Source of the DNA: Bacillota bacterium
GTDB lineage: Bacteria > Bacillota > Clostridia > Clostridiales > Clostridiaceae
Assembly: GCA_023424785.1 (NCBI GenBank)
Contig: JAFADP010000015.1
Location: 1 to 42,362 of the forward strand
Direction: 5' to 3'
DNA length: 42,362 nucleotides
Positions within the stretch are counted from its first letter, which is position 1; each line of letters begins with the position of its first letter. Below, piece by piece: positions 26,519 to 34,049 of this stretch. The position numbers were made by a program, and so were the translations under genes. The notes under the pieces are model-generated. The model searched no databases. It saw only the letters and a program-made list of their open reading frames with translations, and was not told where the DNA came from.

Positions 26519-27033
26519 AAAGATTAATTCATATTTACTGTGGCGATGGAAAAGGTAAAACAACAGCTTGTGTTGGATTAACAGTTAGAGCTGCAGGAGC
26601 AGATTTAAAAGTAGTATTTACACAATTTTTAAAAGATAATAAGTCAAGTGAAATAAGAATTATAAAAGATATGCCTAATGTAGAGTTTGTACCATGCAAA
26701 CAAAGCTTTGGATTCTTTTGGAATATGACAGATGAACAAAAGAAGGAAGCAAGAGAGGTATATAATGAATTATTAAAGCAGGTTATTGAAAAATCTAAAA
26801 AAGCAGATATGTTAGTACTAGATGAAATAATAGCTACTTATAATAATAACTTAATTGATAGAGAATACTTTATAAACTTTCTAAGAAATAAACCAGAAAA
26901 CTTAGAAGTAGTTATGACTGGTAGAAATCCTGTAGAGGAATTAGTAGAACTTGCAGATTATATATCAGAAATAAAAAAAATAAAACATCCTTTTGATAAA
27001 GGAATTGATTCAAGAGTTGGAATAGAAAAATAA
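26515..27033 (+). CDS. cobO: Cob(I)yrinic acid a,c-diamide adenosyltransferase
   Basis: A 172-aa CobA/CobO-type ATP:corrinoid adenosyltransferase, starting with the modified P-loop YCGDGKGKTTA and containing the LVLDEIIATYNNN region. It transfers the 5'-deoxyadenosyl group from ATP to cob(I)alamin-type corrinoids, providing the upper ligand. It overlaps the cobQ stop codon by four bases, so the two are translationally coupled. It is the last gene of this plus-strand run, closed by a strong hairpin shared with the convergent glyoxalase gene. Confidence 0.94.
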   Translation: MKRLIHIYCGDGKGKTTACVGLTVRAAGADLKVVFTQFLKDNKSSEIRIIKDMPNVEFVPCKQSFGFFWNMTDEQKKEAREVYNELLKQVIEKSKKADMLVLDEIIATYNNNLIDREYFINFLRNKPENLEVVMTGRNPVEELVELADYISEIKKIKHPFDKGIDSRVGIEK

Positions 27034-27034
27034 T

Positions 27035-27067
27035 AAAAGTGTGGCAAAATAGCCACACTTTTTTAGC
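27035..27067. terminator. Bidirectional terminator between cobO and the glyoxalase gene
   Basis: AAAAGTGTGGC (27035-27045) pairs with GCCACACTTTT (27052-27062), with a T run on both strands. It serves both convergent transcripts. Confidence 0.85.
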
Positions 27068-27443
27068 ATCTTATTACTTCAACTTTATATCCATCTGGAT
27101 CAGTTACAAAATAATAGTGAGGAGTTTCTCCAGGAAGTCCTTTTAAAGGTGTAACTTCATAGCCCATTTCTATGTGTTTTTCTCTTAAGCCTTCAATATC
27201 AGGATGACCAATCGCTATATGACTAAAGCCATTTCCTAATTCATAAGGAGTTTCTTGGTCATAGTTATAAGTAAGTTCTACTTCATATCCACCCTCTTCA
27301 TTTGATAAATAAACTAAAGAAAATTTATGCTCAGGAAATTCTTTTCTTCTAGTTTCAACAAGTCCTAAAGCTTCTTTATAAAACTTTAATGATTTTTCTA
27401 AATCCATAACTCTTACACAAGTATGTAGCATTTTTACAGACAT
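27063..27443 (-). CDS. gloA: Lactoylglutathione lyase (glyoxalase I) family protein
   Basis: A 126-aa vicinal-oxygen-chelate protein made of two beta-alpha-beta-beta-beta units. The four expected metal ligands are visible: H7 in MLHTCVRV, Glu in YEVELTYN, His in GFSHIAIGH and Glu near the C-terminus in YKVEVIRC. Family function: isomerisation of the methylglyoxal hemithioacetal to S-lactoylthiol. Clostridia generally lack glutathione, so the true thiol or substrate is open. It sits on the opposite strand inside the cobalamin block. The start ATG has CGGAGG upstream and its own promoter. Confidence 0.85.
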   Translation of the reverse strand: MSVKMLHTCVRVMDLEKSLKFYKEALGLVETRRKEFPEHKFSLVYLSNEEGGYEVELTYNYDQETPYELGNGFSHIAIGHPDIEGLREKHIEMGYEVTPLKGLPGETPHYYFVTDPDGYKVEVIRC

Positions 27444-27479
27444 AATAAACCTCCGTAATTTTTAGTAATATTTATAAAA

Positions 27480-27508
27480 ATTATATCAGAATCATACAAT
27501 TCATACAA
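27480..27508 (-). promoter_or_regulatory. Sigma-A-type promoter of the glyoxalase gene
   Basis: On the minus strand, TTGTAT (plus-strand 27503-27508), a 17-base spacer and TATAAT (plus-strand 27480-27485), about 37 bases upstream of the start codon. Confidence 0.6.
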
Positions 27509-27576
27509 ATTAAGCTTTGAATAATCATAAGGAGTACTGTTAAAATAAATATAATATTAATTTAGGAGTGAATATA

Positions 27577-28629
27577 GTGAAGAAATTAATTCATGGTGGA
27601 GATATATATACAAAAAGAAATACAAAAGAAAAAATAATAGATTTTTCTGCAAATATAAATCCATTAGGATTACCCAACTCTGTAAAGCAAGCAATAATAG
27701 ATAATATAGATAGTTATGAAAGTTATCCAGACCCTTTATGTAGAGAGCTTAGAGAAAGACTATCTCAACATATAAAAATAAATAAAGATAATATTATATG
27801 TGGTAATGGAGCGGCAGACTTAATATTTAAAGTAACAATGGCATTAAAACCTAAAAAGGCTTTATTAATAGCACCAACATTTGCAGAGTATGAAGAGGCC
27901 TTAAATTTAGTGGAGAGTGAAATACAGTATTATGAATTAAATGAACAAAATAATTTTATAATTGATGAAAATATATTAAACTGTATATCGCCACAGCTAG
28001 ATATAATGTTTATTTGTAATCCTAATAATCCAACAGGAATAGCTATAAAAAAAGAAGAAGTAATTAAAATAGCAGAAGTATGTAAAAGTAATAATGTTAT
28101 TTTAGTAGTAGATGAATGTTTTACTGATTTTTTAATAGAAGAGTATGAATATAGTATATGTGAATACTTAAATGAATATAATAATGTGATAATTTTAAAA
28201 GCATTTACTAAAATATATGCAATGGCAGGTATTAGACTTGGTTATATGCTTTGTTCAAATAAGAGTATTTTAAGTAAGGTTAGTAATATAGGTCAGCCAT
28301 GGAGTGTATCAACAGTAGCTAGTAAGTGTGGAGTGGCAGCATTAGATGAAGTTGATTATGTAAATAAAACTAAGCTTTATATAAAAAATAATAGAGAATA
28401 TTTGAAGAAGGAATTAGAAGCATTAGGCTATAAGGTGTTTCCATCTCAAGTAAATTATATATTATTTAAATCGAAAGATACTAGTATAAAAGAAAAACTT
28501 GAATACTATGGAATATTAATTCGTTCATGTAGTAATTATAAGGTTTTAGATAATAAATATTTTCGTATAGCAGTAAAGAGTAGAAGTGATAATGAGTATT
28601 TAATATCTTGCTTAAAGGAGATAGGATAA
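27577..28629 (+). CDS. cobD: Threonine-phosphate decarboxylase
   Basis: A 350-aa PLP-dependent class I aminotransferase-fold enzyme that makes (R)-1-amino-2-propanol O-2-phosphate from L-threonine O-3-phosphate, for attachment by CbiB. It shows the CobD/HisC pattern: an N-terminal IDFSANINPLGLP, CNPNNPTGIAI for cofactor phosphate/carboxylate binding, and the PLP lysine in LKAFTKIYAMAGIRLGY. The start is GTG 27577, eight bases after AGGAG (27564-27568); the GTG at 27568 overlaps the binding site. HisC is the obvious alternative, but the cobalamin context and the SANINPLG motif favour CobD. The ApgM-like gene follows after four bases. Confidence 0.92.
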   Translation: MKKLIHGGDIYTKRNTKEKIIDFSANINPLGLPNSVKQAIIDNIDSYESYPDPLCRELRERLSQHIKINKDNIICGNGAADLIFKVTMALKPKKALLIAPTFAEYEEALNLVESEIQYYELNEQNNFIIDENILNCISPQLDIMFICNPNNPTGIAIKKEEVIKIAEVCKSNNVILVVDECFTDFLIEEYEYSICEYLNEYNNVIILKAFTKIYAMAGIRLGYMLCSNKSILSKVSNIGQPWSVSTVASKCGVAALDEVDYVNKTKLYIKNNREYLKKELEALGYKVFPSQVNYILFKSKDTSIKEKLEYYGILIRSCSNYKVLDNKYFRIAVKSRSDNEYLISCLKEIG

Positions 28630-28633
28630 AATA

Positions 28634-29590
28634 ATGAAATATATTTTAGTTGTAATTGATGGTGCAGAAGTCTCAGATTATTATGAATGTACTAATATAA
28701 ATTATATAAAAGAATTAGGTGAAACTAAATATATAAATAATACTCCAGAAGGATTCGAAACAAATAGTTTAACATGCATATTAAATATTTTGGGTGTTTC
28801 GGATAATAAGATTCCTAAGGGAAGGGCATTCTTAGAAGCATTATCATTAGACGAATATATAGAAGATAATGATTTAATATTTAGATGTAATAATGTAAGG
28901 ATAAAAAATAATATTTTAATTGAGTGTTGTAATAATGATAAAGATATAGTACTAAAAGAAGAAAGTTTTAAATTAATAAATCTAGGTACATATAAAAATT
29001 TATTAATTGTTAAAGATGGAAAAAGATATTTTGAAGATATTATAACTTATGCACCTCATGAAAATCTTGGGGAAGATATAAATAACATATTACCTATATG
29101 TAAGGATAAGAAGTTAGAAGAATATTTAAGAAAGTTAATATTTAAATATAAGTTATATCCATGGGCACAGTCTGTTAAGGAATCTCTTCCATCATTTTAC
29201 GAGTTACATAATAAAAATGGTGCAATAGTGTGTAAAACAGAAGTTGTTAGTGGTATTGGAAAAGCTATGAAAATGTATGTGCCAAAGTTAAAAAATGCTA
29301 CAGCAGAAATAGATACAGACTTAAAGGAAAAGGCAATTAAAACATTAGAGTTATCAAAAAAATATGATTTTGTAATGCTTCATATAAATGGTGCAGACGA
29401 AAGTGCACATAGAAAAAATAGAGAAGAAAAAGTTAAGTTTATAAAAAAAATAGATACTGAAGTTGTTGGATATTTACTAAGTAATATGGATAAAAATACA
29501 ATTCTAACTATTACATCTGATCACGCAACATGTAGTGATAGTGGAAAACATAAAAATATTAGTGTTCCTAGATATACATTAAAGAAATAG
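28634..29590 (+). CDS. ApgM-like alkaline-phosphatase-superfamily enzyme linked to cobalamin genes
   Basis: A 318-aa protein with the metal-site layout of cofactor-independent phosphoglycerate mutases of the archaeal (ApgM) branch: D9 (VVIDGAE), likely nucleophile S45 in ETNSLTCILNILG, the cluster GADESAH (D255, H259), SDH (D296, H297) and H306. It is shorter than standard ApgM (about 400 aa), and the insertion domain is divergent. All metal ligands appear intact, so it is probably an active phosphatase or phosphomutase. It begins four bases after cobD and ends at a terminator, so it is probably co-transcribed with cobD. A role on threonine phosphate, aminopropanol phosphate or alpha-ribazole phosphate is inferred from position only. 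A glycolytic mutase is the alternative. Confidence 0.75.
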   Translation: MKYILVVIDGAEVSDYYECTNINYIKELGETKYINNTPEGFETNSLTCILNILGVSDNKIPKGRAFLEALSLDEYIEDNDLIFRCNNVRIKNNILIECCNNDKDIVLKEESFKLINLGTYKNLLIVKDGKRYFEDIITYAPHENLGEDINNILPICKDKKLEEYLRKLIFKYKLYPWAQSVKESLPSFYELHNKNGAIVCKTEVVSGIGKAMKMYVPKLKNATAEIDTDLKEKAIKTLELSKKYDFVMLHINGADESAHRKNREEKVKFIKKIDTEVVGYLLSNMDKNTILTITSDHATCSDSGKHKNISVPRYTLKK

Positions 29591-29618
29591 AGTATGTGTG
29601 ATTTTTACACATACTCTA
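29588..29618. terminator. Bidirectional terminator between the ApgM-like gene and ygiQ
   Basis: A perfect inverted repeat of about 12 bp (TAGAGTATGTGT with ACACATACTCTA) around a short T-rich loop, followed by ATTTTAATT. It lies between two convergent genes. Confidence 0.8.
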
Positions 29619-29624
29619 TTTTAA

Positions 29625-31547
29625 TTATCTTCTTTTAGATTTTTTACTATGATTAGATGGTCTCTTTTTACTTTGTTTATTAGAATTAAATGATGTCTCT
29701 GTTTTATTAGATTTATTTTTATTATTTTTGGTCTTATTCATTTTTGGTGGAGTGGCAGGAATTAAGCAATCCTTACCGTTACCAATTAAATCTGTTCTAT
29801 TAGCTTTTATAAGTGCTTTTTTTACAAGTTCATAGTTTTTAGGTACTCTAAATTGTATTAAAGCTCTTTGCATATTTTTTTCTTCTTGAGTTTTTGGTGT
29901 ATATACTTTTTCACCTGTTAATGGGTTAAATCCAATATAATAAATTGTTGTAGAAAGACTTCCTGGAGTAGGGTAAAAGTCTTGTATTTGTTCAGGATTA
30001 TATCCCATACTCTTTACATATTGAGCAAGTTCTATTGCTGCATTTAAGTCAGAACCAGGGTGAGAAGACATAAGATAAGGAACTAGGAATTGCTTTTTCC
30101 CTAATTTTTTATTTACATCAAAATACTTATCTACAAATTTATCATATACTTCTCTTGTTGGTTTACCCATTTGAGCTAACACTCTAGGTGTTACATGTTC
30201 TGGTGCAACCTTTAGTTGCCCACTTATGTGGTGTTCACAAAGTTCTTTAAAGAAGGATGGATCATTATCATGAACTAAATAATCATATCTAATACCAGAA
30301 CGTATAAATACCTTTTTTACTCCCTTTATACTTCTAACTCTTCTTAAAACAGATAAATATTCTTTATGATCTATTATTAAGTTTTTACATGGTTTTGGGA
30401 ACATACATTGCTTATGCTTACAAGTACCATGCTCTAATTGAACCTTACAAGCTCTGTGTCTAAAGTTAGCAGTAGGTCCTCCAACATCATGAATATATCC
30501 TTTAAAATCAGGAAGAGTAGTTAGAAGCTTTGCTTCTTCAACTATGGAATCAGCATCTCTTGTTTGAATAACTCTTCCTTGATGGAATGTTAATGCACAG
30601 AAAGAGCATGAACCATAACATCCTCTATGACTAGTAATTGAGAACTTTACTTCTTGAATAGCTGGAATACCACCAGCTGCTTCATATATTGGATGGTAAG
30701 TTCTCATAAATGGTAAATTATAAGTGAAATCCATCTCTTCATTAGTTAAAGGAACTTGAGGAATATTTTGAACTAAGTATCTATCTCCGTGCTTTTGTAT
30801 AATTCCCTTACCTCTAATAGAGTCTTGTTCATTATATTGAACTTTATATGCTTCACCATAAGCCTTTTTATCACTAGATACTTCTTCATAAGAAGGTACT
30901 TCTATATAATTTGAAAGCTTATCTATGTTTTTAGTAACGTAGCAAGTACCACGTATATTTGTCATATCATCAATTTTAGATCCATATCTAAATAGTTCAG
31001 CTATTTGGATGATAGTTTTTTCACCCATTCCATAGCTTAGAAGGTTAGCCTTAGAGTCTAAAAGAATACTTCTTCTTACTTTATCAGACCAGTAGTCGTA
31101 ATGAGCAAATCTTCTAAGACTAGCTTCAATTCCACCTATTATTATAGGAATATCTTTAAAAGCTTCTCTAATTCTATTGCAATATACAATGACAGCTCTA
31201 TCTGGTCTGAAGCCAGACTTTCCACCAGGGGAGTATAAGTCATCATGTCTTCTTTTTTTAGCAGCTGTATAGTGATTAACCATAGAATCTATGTTTCCTG
31301 AATTAACAAGGAATGCATATTTAGGAACTCCCAGCTTTTTAAAATCATCAGTATTATTCCAGTTAGGTTGAGCAATAATTCCAACTGTAAAACCTTGAGA
31401 TTCAAGAGTTCTACCAATAATTGCTGTACCAAAAGATGGATGATCCACATAGGCATCTCCAGTTACTATTATAAAGTCTAACTGGTCTATTTTTCTTTTT
31501 TCTAAATCCTCTTTAGAAATAGGTAAAAAATCTTTAGCTAATTTCAT
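29625..31547 (-). CDS. YgiQ family radical SAM protein
   Basis: A 640-aa protein of the conserved YgiQ family (UPF0313). An N-terminal domain (about 1-290) includes GDAYVDHPSFGTAIIGR, resembling a cobalamin-binding-like region. The radical SAM core has the cluster motif C310-x3-C314-x2-C317 (GCYGSCSFCALTFHQGR), and a C-terminal domain precedes a Lys/Asn/Ser-rich tail (about the last 45 residues). It should bind a 4Fe-4S cluster and S-adenosylmethionine; the substrate is unknown. The start ATG at 31547 has GGAGTT upstream and lies 18 bases after rpe, so the two are co-transcribed. The function of this family remains undefined. Confidence 0.9.
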   Translation of the reverse strand: MKLAKDFLPISKEDLEKRKIDQLDFIIVTGDAYVDHPSFGTAIIGRTLESQGFTVGIIAQPNWNNTDDFKKLGVPKYAFLVNSGNIDSMVNHYTAAKKRRHDDLYSPGGKSGFRPDRAVIVYCNRIREAFKDIPIIIGGIEASLRRFAHYDYWSDKVRRSILLDSKANLLSYGMGEKTIIQIAELFRYGSKIDDMTNIRGTCYVTKNIDKLSNYIEVPSYEEVSSDKKAYGEAYKVQYNEQDSIRGKGIIQKHGDRYLVQNIPQVPLTNEEMDFTYNLPFMRTYHPIYEAAGGIPAIQEVKFSITSHRGCYGSCSFCALTFHQGRVIQTRDADSIVEEAKLLTTLPDFKGYIHDVGGPTANFRHRACKVQLEHGTCKHKQCMFPKPCKNLIIDHKEYLSVLRRVRSIKGVKKVFIRSGIRYDYLVHDNDPSFFKELCEHHISGQLKVAPEHVTPRVLAQMGKPTREVYDKFVDKYFDVNKKLGKKQFLVPYLMSSHPGSDLNAAIELAQYVKSMGYNPEQIQDFYPTPGSLSTTIYYIGFNPLTGEKVYTPKTQEEKNMQRALIQFRVPKNYELVKKALIKANRTDLIGNGKDCLIPATPPKMNKTKNNKNKSNKTETSFNSNKQSKKRPSNHSKKSKRR

Positions 31548-31565
31548 TATATTAACTCCAATGTT

Positions 31566-32207
31566 TTATTTAAAATTTGATATATTTTGGGCTATTGCAT
31601 TATCTTTAAATATGTCAGATCCAGCAACTAACATATCAGCACCTGCATTTAGCATTTCTTTATAGTTTGTACTTTTAATTCCACCATCAACGCTTATTTT
31701 AAAGCTTAAGTTTTGAGCTTTTCTTATTTCGTCTAACTCTTTAACTTTTTCAATTGTAAAAGGTATTAAAGATTGGCCACCAAAACCAGGGTTAACTCCC
31801 ATGACTAAAACTAAGTCTAAATCTTGAAGTAGATGTTTTAATGCACTAACTGGTGTTCCAGGATTAATAGCAATACCTGCTTTTATATTATAGCCTTTAA
31901 TACTTTGAATTAATCTATGTATATGATTATTTCCTTCGAAGTGAACAGTTATCATATCTGCTCCACTATTCACAAACTCTTCTATATAGTCACTTGGATT
32001 TTCAATCATTAAGTGTACATCAAACTTCATGTTAGTAATAGGTCTTAAAGATTTCATTACAGGAAATCCAAAAGAAATATTAGGTACAAAGTGTCCATCC
32101 ATTATATCAATATGTAAAGTTTCTATTCCGTTTTCTTCAAGTTCTTTTACTTGAGAGCCTAAGTTAGCAAAATCAGCAGATAAAATTGATGGTAATATAA
32201 ATTTCAT
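31566..32207 (-). CDS. rpe: Ribulose-phosphate 3-epimerase
   Basis: A 213-aa TIM-barrel enzyme interconverting ribulose 5-phosphate and xylulose 5-phosphate in the pentose phosphate pathway. Motifs: PSILSADFANL at the N-terminus, the catalytic/metal region LHIDIMDGHFVPNISFG, FDVHLMIENP, MGVNPGFGGQ, and the phosphate-binding VDGGI and VAGSDIF near the C-terminus. All catalytic Asp and His residues are present. The start ATG is preceded by AAAGGAGAA. In many Firmicutes rpe follows rsgA; here it stands divergently from the MgtE_N gene and upstream of ygiQ. Confidence 0.96.
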   Translation of the reverse strand: MKFILPSILSADFANLGSQVKELEENGIETLHIDIMDGHFVPNISFGFPVMKSLRPITNMKFDVHLMIENPSDYIEEFVNSGADMITVHFEGNNHIHRLIQSIKGYNIKAGIAINPGTPVSALKHLLQDLDLVLVMGVNPGFGGQSLIPFTIEKVKELDEIRKAQNLSFKISVDGGIKSTNYKEMLNAGADMLVAGSDIFKDNAIAQNISNFK

Positions 32208-32290
32208 TATTAATTCTCCTTTAGCAATGTTATTTTTAATAATATCATAACAATAATTTTTAAGAAATAAAAGAAATTTTACTTTTTTAA

Positions 32291-32326
32291 TTGTTGCCTT
32301 TTAGAAGGTTTATAATATAATATAAT
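32291..32326 (+). promoter_or_regulatory. Probable promoter region for the structured leader and the MgtE_N/CBS gene
   Basis: Candidate -35 boxes TTGTTG (32291) and TTGCCT (32294) precede overlapping TATAAT sequences at 32311-32316 and 32321-32326. No pair has ideal 17-base spacing, so the exact promoter is uncertain. The region belongs to a 320-base gap between rpe and the MgtE_N gene; the rest of the gap holds the structured leader. Confidence 0.35.
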
Positions 32327-32349
32327 TATGAAGAAAATAAAAAGTGTTT

Positions 32350-32374
32350 TAGCAGACTTTTGGGAAGTCTGCTA
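32350..32374 (+). other. Hairpin in the leader of the MgtE_N/CBS gene
   Basis: TAGCAGACTT (32350-32359) pairs with AAGTCTGCTA (32365-32374) around a five-base loop. It is followed by ATTTTATG, a weak T tract, so it could be a poor terminator or a structural arm of the leader. It lies just before the long-range paired element. Confidence 0.6.
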
Positions 32375-32400
32375 ATTTTATGATTAAAGTAATAGGGTGG

Positions 32401-32527
32401 TGTATAAATAATGGAGGCTGGACCTGAGCATATCGATAATCCAAAACAGAATATATTCTAAGGTGGAAGCTTGCATTATTTATATAAGTTTACTTTCTCC
32501 TTAGAAGCAATAAAGGAGGAAGAGTAT
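32401..32527 (+). promoter_or_regulatory. Candidate riboswitch-like structured 5' leader with sequestered Shine-Dalgarno
   Basis: A closing helix of 13 bp with one G-U (32401-32413 with 32474-32486) encloses two short stacked helices (AGGCT 32415-32419 with AGCTT 32468-32472; ACCT 32422-32425 with AGGT 32461-32464). These are separated by G-rich internal loops (G414/G473; GG 420-421 against GGA 465-467). Downstream, TTTCTCCTT (32494-32502) can pair with AAGGAGGAA (32513-32521), covering the Shine-Dalgarno of ATG 32528. This architecture suggests translational control by a ligand or ion. It does not match the M-box, yybP-ykoY, T-box or other riboswitch consensus I know. Pairing is seen in the sequence; function is inferred. 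Confidence 0.5.
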
Positions 32528-33778
32528 ATGAAAAAATTATTTGTATTTTTATATTCTCAAATATTAGGAAAAAATATCTACGATGAGTTTAATGATGTAA
32601 TAGGAGAACTAAAGGATATTTATGTAAGTACAGATGATGGTTATCCTAGAGCTATTGGATATAATGTTAAGAAAGATGGAGCTACATTTCATTATGAGTT
32701 TAGAAGTATAGGTGTTTATAATGATAATGGAAAAATAATTATAAAAACAGTAGGAAGTAGAGAAATTTTACCTAGAACCTACACATATTTATTATCACAA
32801 CATTTATTAGATAGAAAAATAGTTGATATAAATGGTAAACAGGTTGTTAGAGTTAATGATTTAAGTATTGCAGAACTTGCAGGAGAATATAGAGTAGTAG
32901 CTGTTGAAACAGGACCAAAATCAAGATTTAGAAGAATGGGGCTAGAGCCAGTAGGAAAAATATTATATAAGATATTAGGAAGAGAGTATGAAGATAGAAT
33001 ATTACCTTGGGATGATGTAGAATCTGTAGAAATGATAAATAATAATCTTCAATTATCTGATTCTTATAAAAAGTTATCTACAATGCATCCTGCTGATTTA
33101 GCTGATATTTTAGAGGAACTAGATGCTGGTTCAAGAAAGCAGTTATTTGAATCATTAGATGAAGATTTAGCAGCAGATACATTCGAAGAGATGGAAGATG
33201 ATGTTAGAGGAAGTATAATTAAGGACCTTTCAGAAAGTAAAACAGCTGAACTTCTTGAGAATATGGGAAATGATGAAATAGCAGATTTATTAGAAGATCT
33301 TGAAGGTGAAGATAGAGAAAAGGTATTAGTAAATCTTGAACAAGATGATGCAGAAGAAGTTAAAGAGTTATTAAAATATGATGATGAAACTGCAGGTAGT
33401 ATTATGTCTACAGATTTTATTTCATTTGGATTAAATGTTACAGTAGAAGAAACAGTAGATATATTAAAAGAAACAGATCCTGATGAAGAATCTATGTATT
33501 ATATATATGTGACTGATGAAGAAGATAAGATTAAGGGATTAGTAATATTAAAGGATTTATTATTAAGTGATAAAGAAACTAAACTTAAAGATATAATGGA
33601 AGATAATATTTCAACTGTTAAACATTATGATTCTATTGATTCTGTTATAGAGTTAGCTACAAAATATAACCTATTATCTACAGCAGTTGTTGATGATAAT
33701 GGTAAATTAGTAGGTATAGTTCAAGTTCATGATATAATTGATGAAGTTCTATATCCTTTATGGAAGAAAAAGATATAA
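32528..33778 (+). CDS. Soluble MgtE N-terminal-domain and CBS-pair protein with PRC-barrel-like N-terminus
   Basis: A 416-aa cytosolic protein. Residues about 10-170 are PRC-barrel-like beta segments (GELKDIYVSTDDGYPRAIGY; RVNDLSIAELAGEYRVVAVE). Residues about 180-285 form an MgtE_N superhelix of helical pairs (MHPADLADILEELD..., with TAELLENMGNDEIADLLEDLEGEDRE). Residues about 290-412 form a CBS pair (AGSIMSTDFISF...; MEDNISTVKHYDSIDS...LVGIVQVHDIIDEV). The membrane domain of the MgtE magnesium channel is absent and the frame ends naturally, so it is a regulator-like relative and not a transporter. Such proteins often neighbour NRAMP-type metal transporters; none is here. ATG 32528 is chosen over 32471 because of AAGGAGGA at 32513-32520. 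Confidence 0.88.
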   Translation: MKKLFVFLYSQILGKNIYDEFNDVIGELKDIYVSTDDGYPRAIGYNVKKDGATFHYEFRSIGVYNDNGKIIIKTVGSREILPRTYTYLLSQHLLDRKIVDINGKQVVRVNDLSIAELAGEYRVVAVETGPKSRFRRMGLEPVGKILYKILGREYEDRILPWDDVESVEMINNNLQLSDSYKKLSTMHPADLADILEELDAGSRKQLFESLDEDLAADTFEEMEDDVRGSIIKDLSESKTAELLENMGNDEIADLLEDLEGEDREKVLVNLEQDDAEEVKELLKYDDETAGSIMSTDFISFGLNVTVEETVDILKETDPDEESMYYIYVTDEEDKIKGLVILKDLLLSDKETKLKDIMEDNISTVKHYDSIDSVIELATKYNLLSTAVVDDNGKLVGIVQVHDIIDEVLYPLWKKKI

Positions 33779-33783
33779 TTTTA

Positions 33784-33839
33784 AATAGTATAGTTTCAAT
33801 TAGAAGTTTAATTAAATTTCTAATTAAAGCTATACTATT
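33784..33839 (+). terminator. Hairpin terminator after the MgtE_N/CBS gene
   Basis: AATAGTATAG pairs with CTATACTATT, with further pairing inside (AATTAGAA with TTTCTAATT). The long stem lies six bases after the stop codon. The following T tract is interrupted (ATTATTTAAAT). Confidence 0.6.
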
Positions 33840-33896
33840 ATTTAAATACAGAGAAAATTATTAAATAATTAATATTATCAGAACTATTAAATGATA

Positions 33897-33924
33897 TTGA
33901 CAAAAAAATATAGTATAATATAAT
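33897..33924 (+). promoter_or_regulatory. Consensus sigma-A promoter upstream of cysK
   Basis: A perfect TTGACA (33897-33902), a 16-base spacer and a perfect TATAAT (33919-33924). Transcription would start near 33931, upstream of an intrinsic terminator at 33971-34008 and about 120 bases before the cysK start. Confidence 0.8.
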
Positions 33925-33930
33925 AAAATA

Positions 33931-34008
33931 AAAGTATAGTAAAATACTAAGAATTAAAAGTATAAATATGTTCGTCTATATAGTATAAGTATATAAGACG
34001 AATTTTTT
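33931..34008 (+). ncRNA. Leader transcript ending in an intrinsic terminator (attenuator or small RNA) before cysK
   Basis: Downstream of the consensus promoter, TTCGTCTATATA (33971-33982) pairs with TATATAAGACGAA (33990-34002, one bulged A), followed by six T (34003-34008). An earlier small stem, AGTAT (33933-33937) with ATACT (33944-33948), and several AGTATA copies allow alternative pairings. AAAGTATAAA (33957-33966) is complementary to TTTATACTTT (34026-34035), next to the cysK Shine-Dalgarno. Either transcription attenuation controls cysK-cysE or the promoter makes a separate RNA of about 80 nt. No T-box or S-box core is present. Confidence 0.5.
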
Positions 34009-34049
34009 GCATTAAGGAAATTATTTTTATACTTTAGGGAGGAGAGTCA

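Noticed and set aside
32395..32475. T-box-like AGGGTGG and AGGTGGAAGC motifs
   Set aside because: There is no specifier stem, no AGGGTGGNACCGCG antiterminator and no competing terminator. The encoded protein is unrelated to amino-acid or tRNA synthetase genes.
32401..32486. M-box (ykoK) magnesium riboswitch before the MgtE_N gene
   Set aside because: The conserved GCTGCTGCCC and downstream GAGACGCCAATGGGT-like segments of the M-box are absent.
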